The translations under genes were made by a program, and so were the position numbers. The notes below the pieces were generated by a model. That model did no database searches. It had not been told where the DNA came from and was given only the letters and a program-made list of their open reading frames with translations. A stretch of DNA of 5,456 nt from Oscillospiraceae bacterium. GTDB taxonomy: Bacteria > Bacillota > Clostridia > Oscillospirales > Oscillospiraceae. Of the stretch, positions 5,037 to 5,456 are shown piece after piece. The first letter of the stretch is position 1. Each line of letters begins with the position of its first letter. The stretch spans positions 1-5,456 of the forward strand of contig JAQVYO010000105.1 of NCBI GenBank assembly GCA_028708585.1, in the 5' to 3' direction.

Positions 5037-5456
5037 ATGCGCAACAGCATTTTTGTGAAAGGCGCCAGAGAAAACAATTTAAAAAACATCGACGTTGAAA
5101 TCCCCAGAGACAAGCTGGTGGTTTTAACCGGCCTTTCCGGTTCCGGCAAGTCTTCTCTGGCGTTCGATACCATTTACGCGGAAGGCCAGCGGCGGTATGT
5201 GGAGTCGCTTTCCTCCTACGCGAGACAATTTTTGGGGCAGATGGAAAAGCCGGACGTGGATTATATCGAGGGCCTGTCCCCCGCGATATCCATTGATCAG
5301 AAAACCACGTCTAAAAATCCCAGGTCCACGGTGGGCACCGTCACGGAAATTTACGACTATCTCCGCCTGCTTTGGGCCAGAGTGGGTATTCCCCACTGCC
5401 CGGTCTGCGGCAAAGAAATCCGCCAGCAGACCATCGACCAGATCATCGACCAGGTG
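5037..5456 (+). CDS. uvrA: UvrABC system protein A, first 140 residues (3' end outside window)
   Basis: The reading frame is open from ATG at 5037 to the window edge. UvrA is the ABC-type ATPase dimer that finds DNA lesions and loads UvrB. Visible features are the N-terminal VKGARENNLKNID strand, Walker A GLSGSGKSS (about residues 32-40), and the YAEGQRRYVESLSSYARQFL segment that marks UvrA rather than other ABC proteins (near 47-66). After these come the GLSPAISIDQK stretch and the first cysteine pair CPVC (about 124-127) of the first zinc module. Full-length UvrA is about 940-960 aa, so only about 15% is present. It starts 12 nt after uvrB and has no promoter of its own, so it shares the SOS-controlled transcript. 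Confidence 0.97.
   Translation, partial: MRNSIFVKGARENNLKNIDVEIPRDKLVVLTGLSGSGKSSLAFDTIYAEGQRRYVESLSSYARQFLGQMEKPDVDYIEGLSPAISIDQKTTSKNPRSTVGTVTEIYDYLRLLWARVGIPHCPVCGKEIRQQTIDQIIDQV

Noticed and set aside
1..5456. tRNA, rRNA, CRISPR array, insertion sequence or phage element
   Set aside because: No cloverleaf, regular spaced repeats, transposase or integrase motifs, or terminal repeats were seen on either strand.

Overview
The window looks like chromosomal DNA from a member of the Clostridia (Firmicutes). Three things point there: a DinR/LexA-type SOS box of the Gram-positive form, strong Shine-Dalgarno sequences, and a cysteine-rich protein resembling the clostridial DUF4489 group. The coding DNA is moderately GC-rich and the intergenic regions are AT-rich, which would fit a Ruminococcaceae/Oscillospirales-like lineage, but the exact taxon is a guess.

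Layout, left to right. (1) The last 125 codons of an ornithine carbamoyltransferase (argF) end at 380 and are closed by a textbook intrinsic terminator at 411-449. (2) An extended -10 promoter at 596-624 drives pyrE (668-1336), which is followed 42 nt later by radC (1379-2062) with no terminator between them, so the two are probably one transcript. (3) Between 2063 and 2199 two hairpins separate radC from a convergent gene. Each gene seems to be terminated by the hairpin farther from it. (4) On the minus strand (2748-2200) lies a 182-aa, 13-cysteine protein of DUF4489 type, with unknown function and a leader that can form two mutually exclusive hairpins. (5) The 311-nt divergent intergenic region 2749-3059 holds several palindromes, a larger inverted repeat and, at its right end, an SOS-box promoter. 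(6) That promoter drives uvrB (3060-5024) and then uvrA (from 5037, cut by the window end). The uvrB stop codon lies inside the uvrA ribosome-binding site.

How the genes fit together: uvrB and uvrA encode the damage-recognition half of nucleotide excision repair and are evidently under LexA control. radC encodes a JAMM/MPN+ protein often listed with DNA repair but of unproven role. argF and pyrE both act in carbamoyl-phosphate/pyrimidine-arginine metabolism, but they are separated here by a terminator and a promoter. The DUF4489 gene is functionally unrelated to its neighbours as far as can be seen and is the least understood part of the window. I do not see a clearly new multi-gene system. 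The most unusual material is the DUF4489 gene with its leader and the palindrome-rich divergent region beside the SOS promoter.
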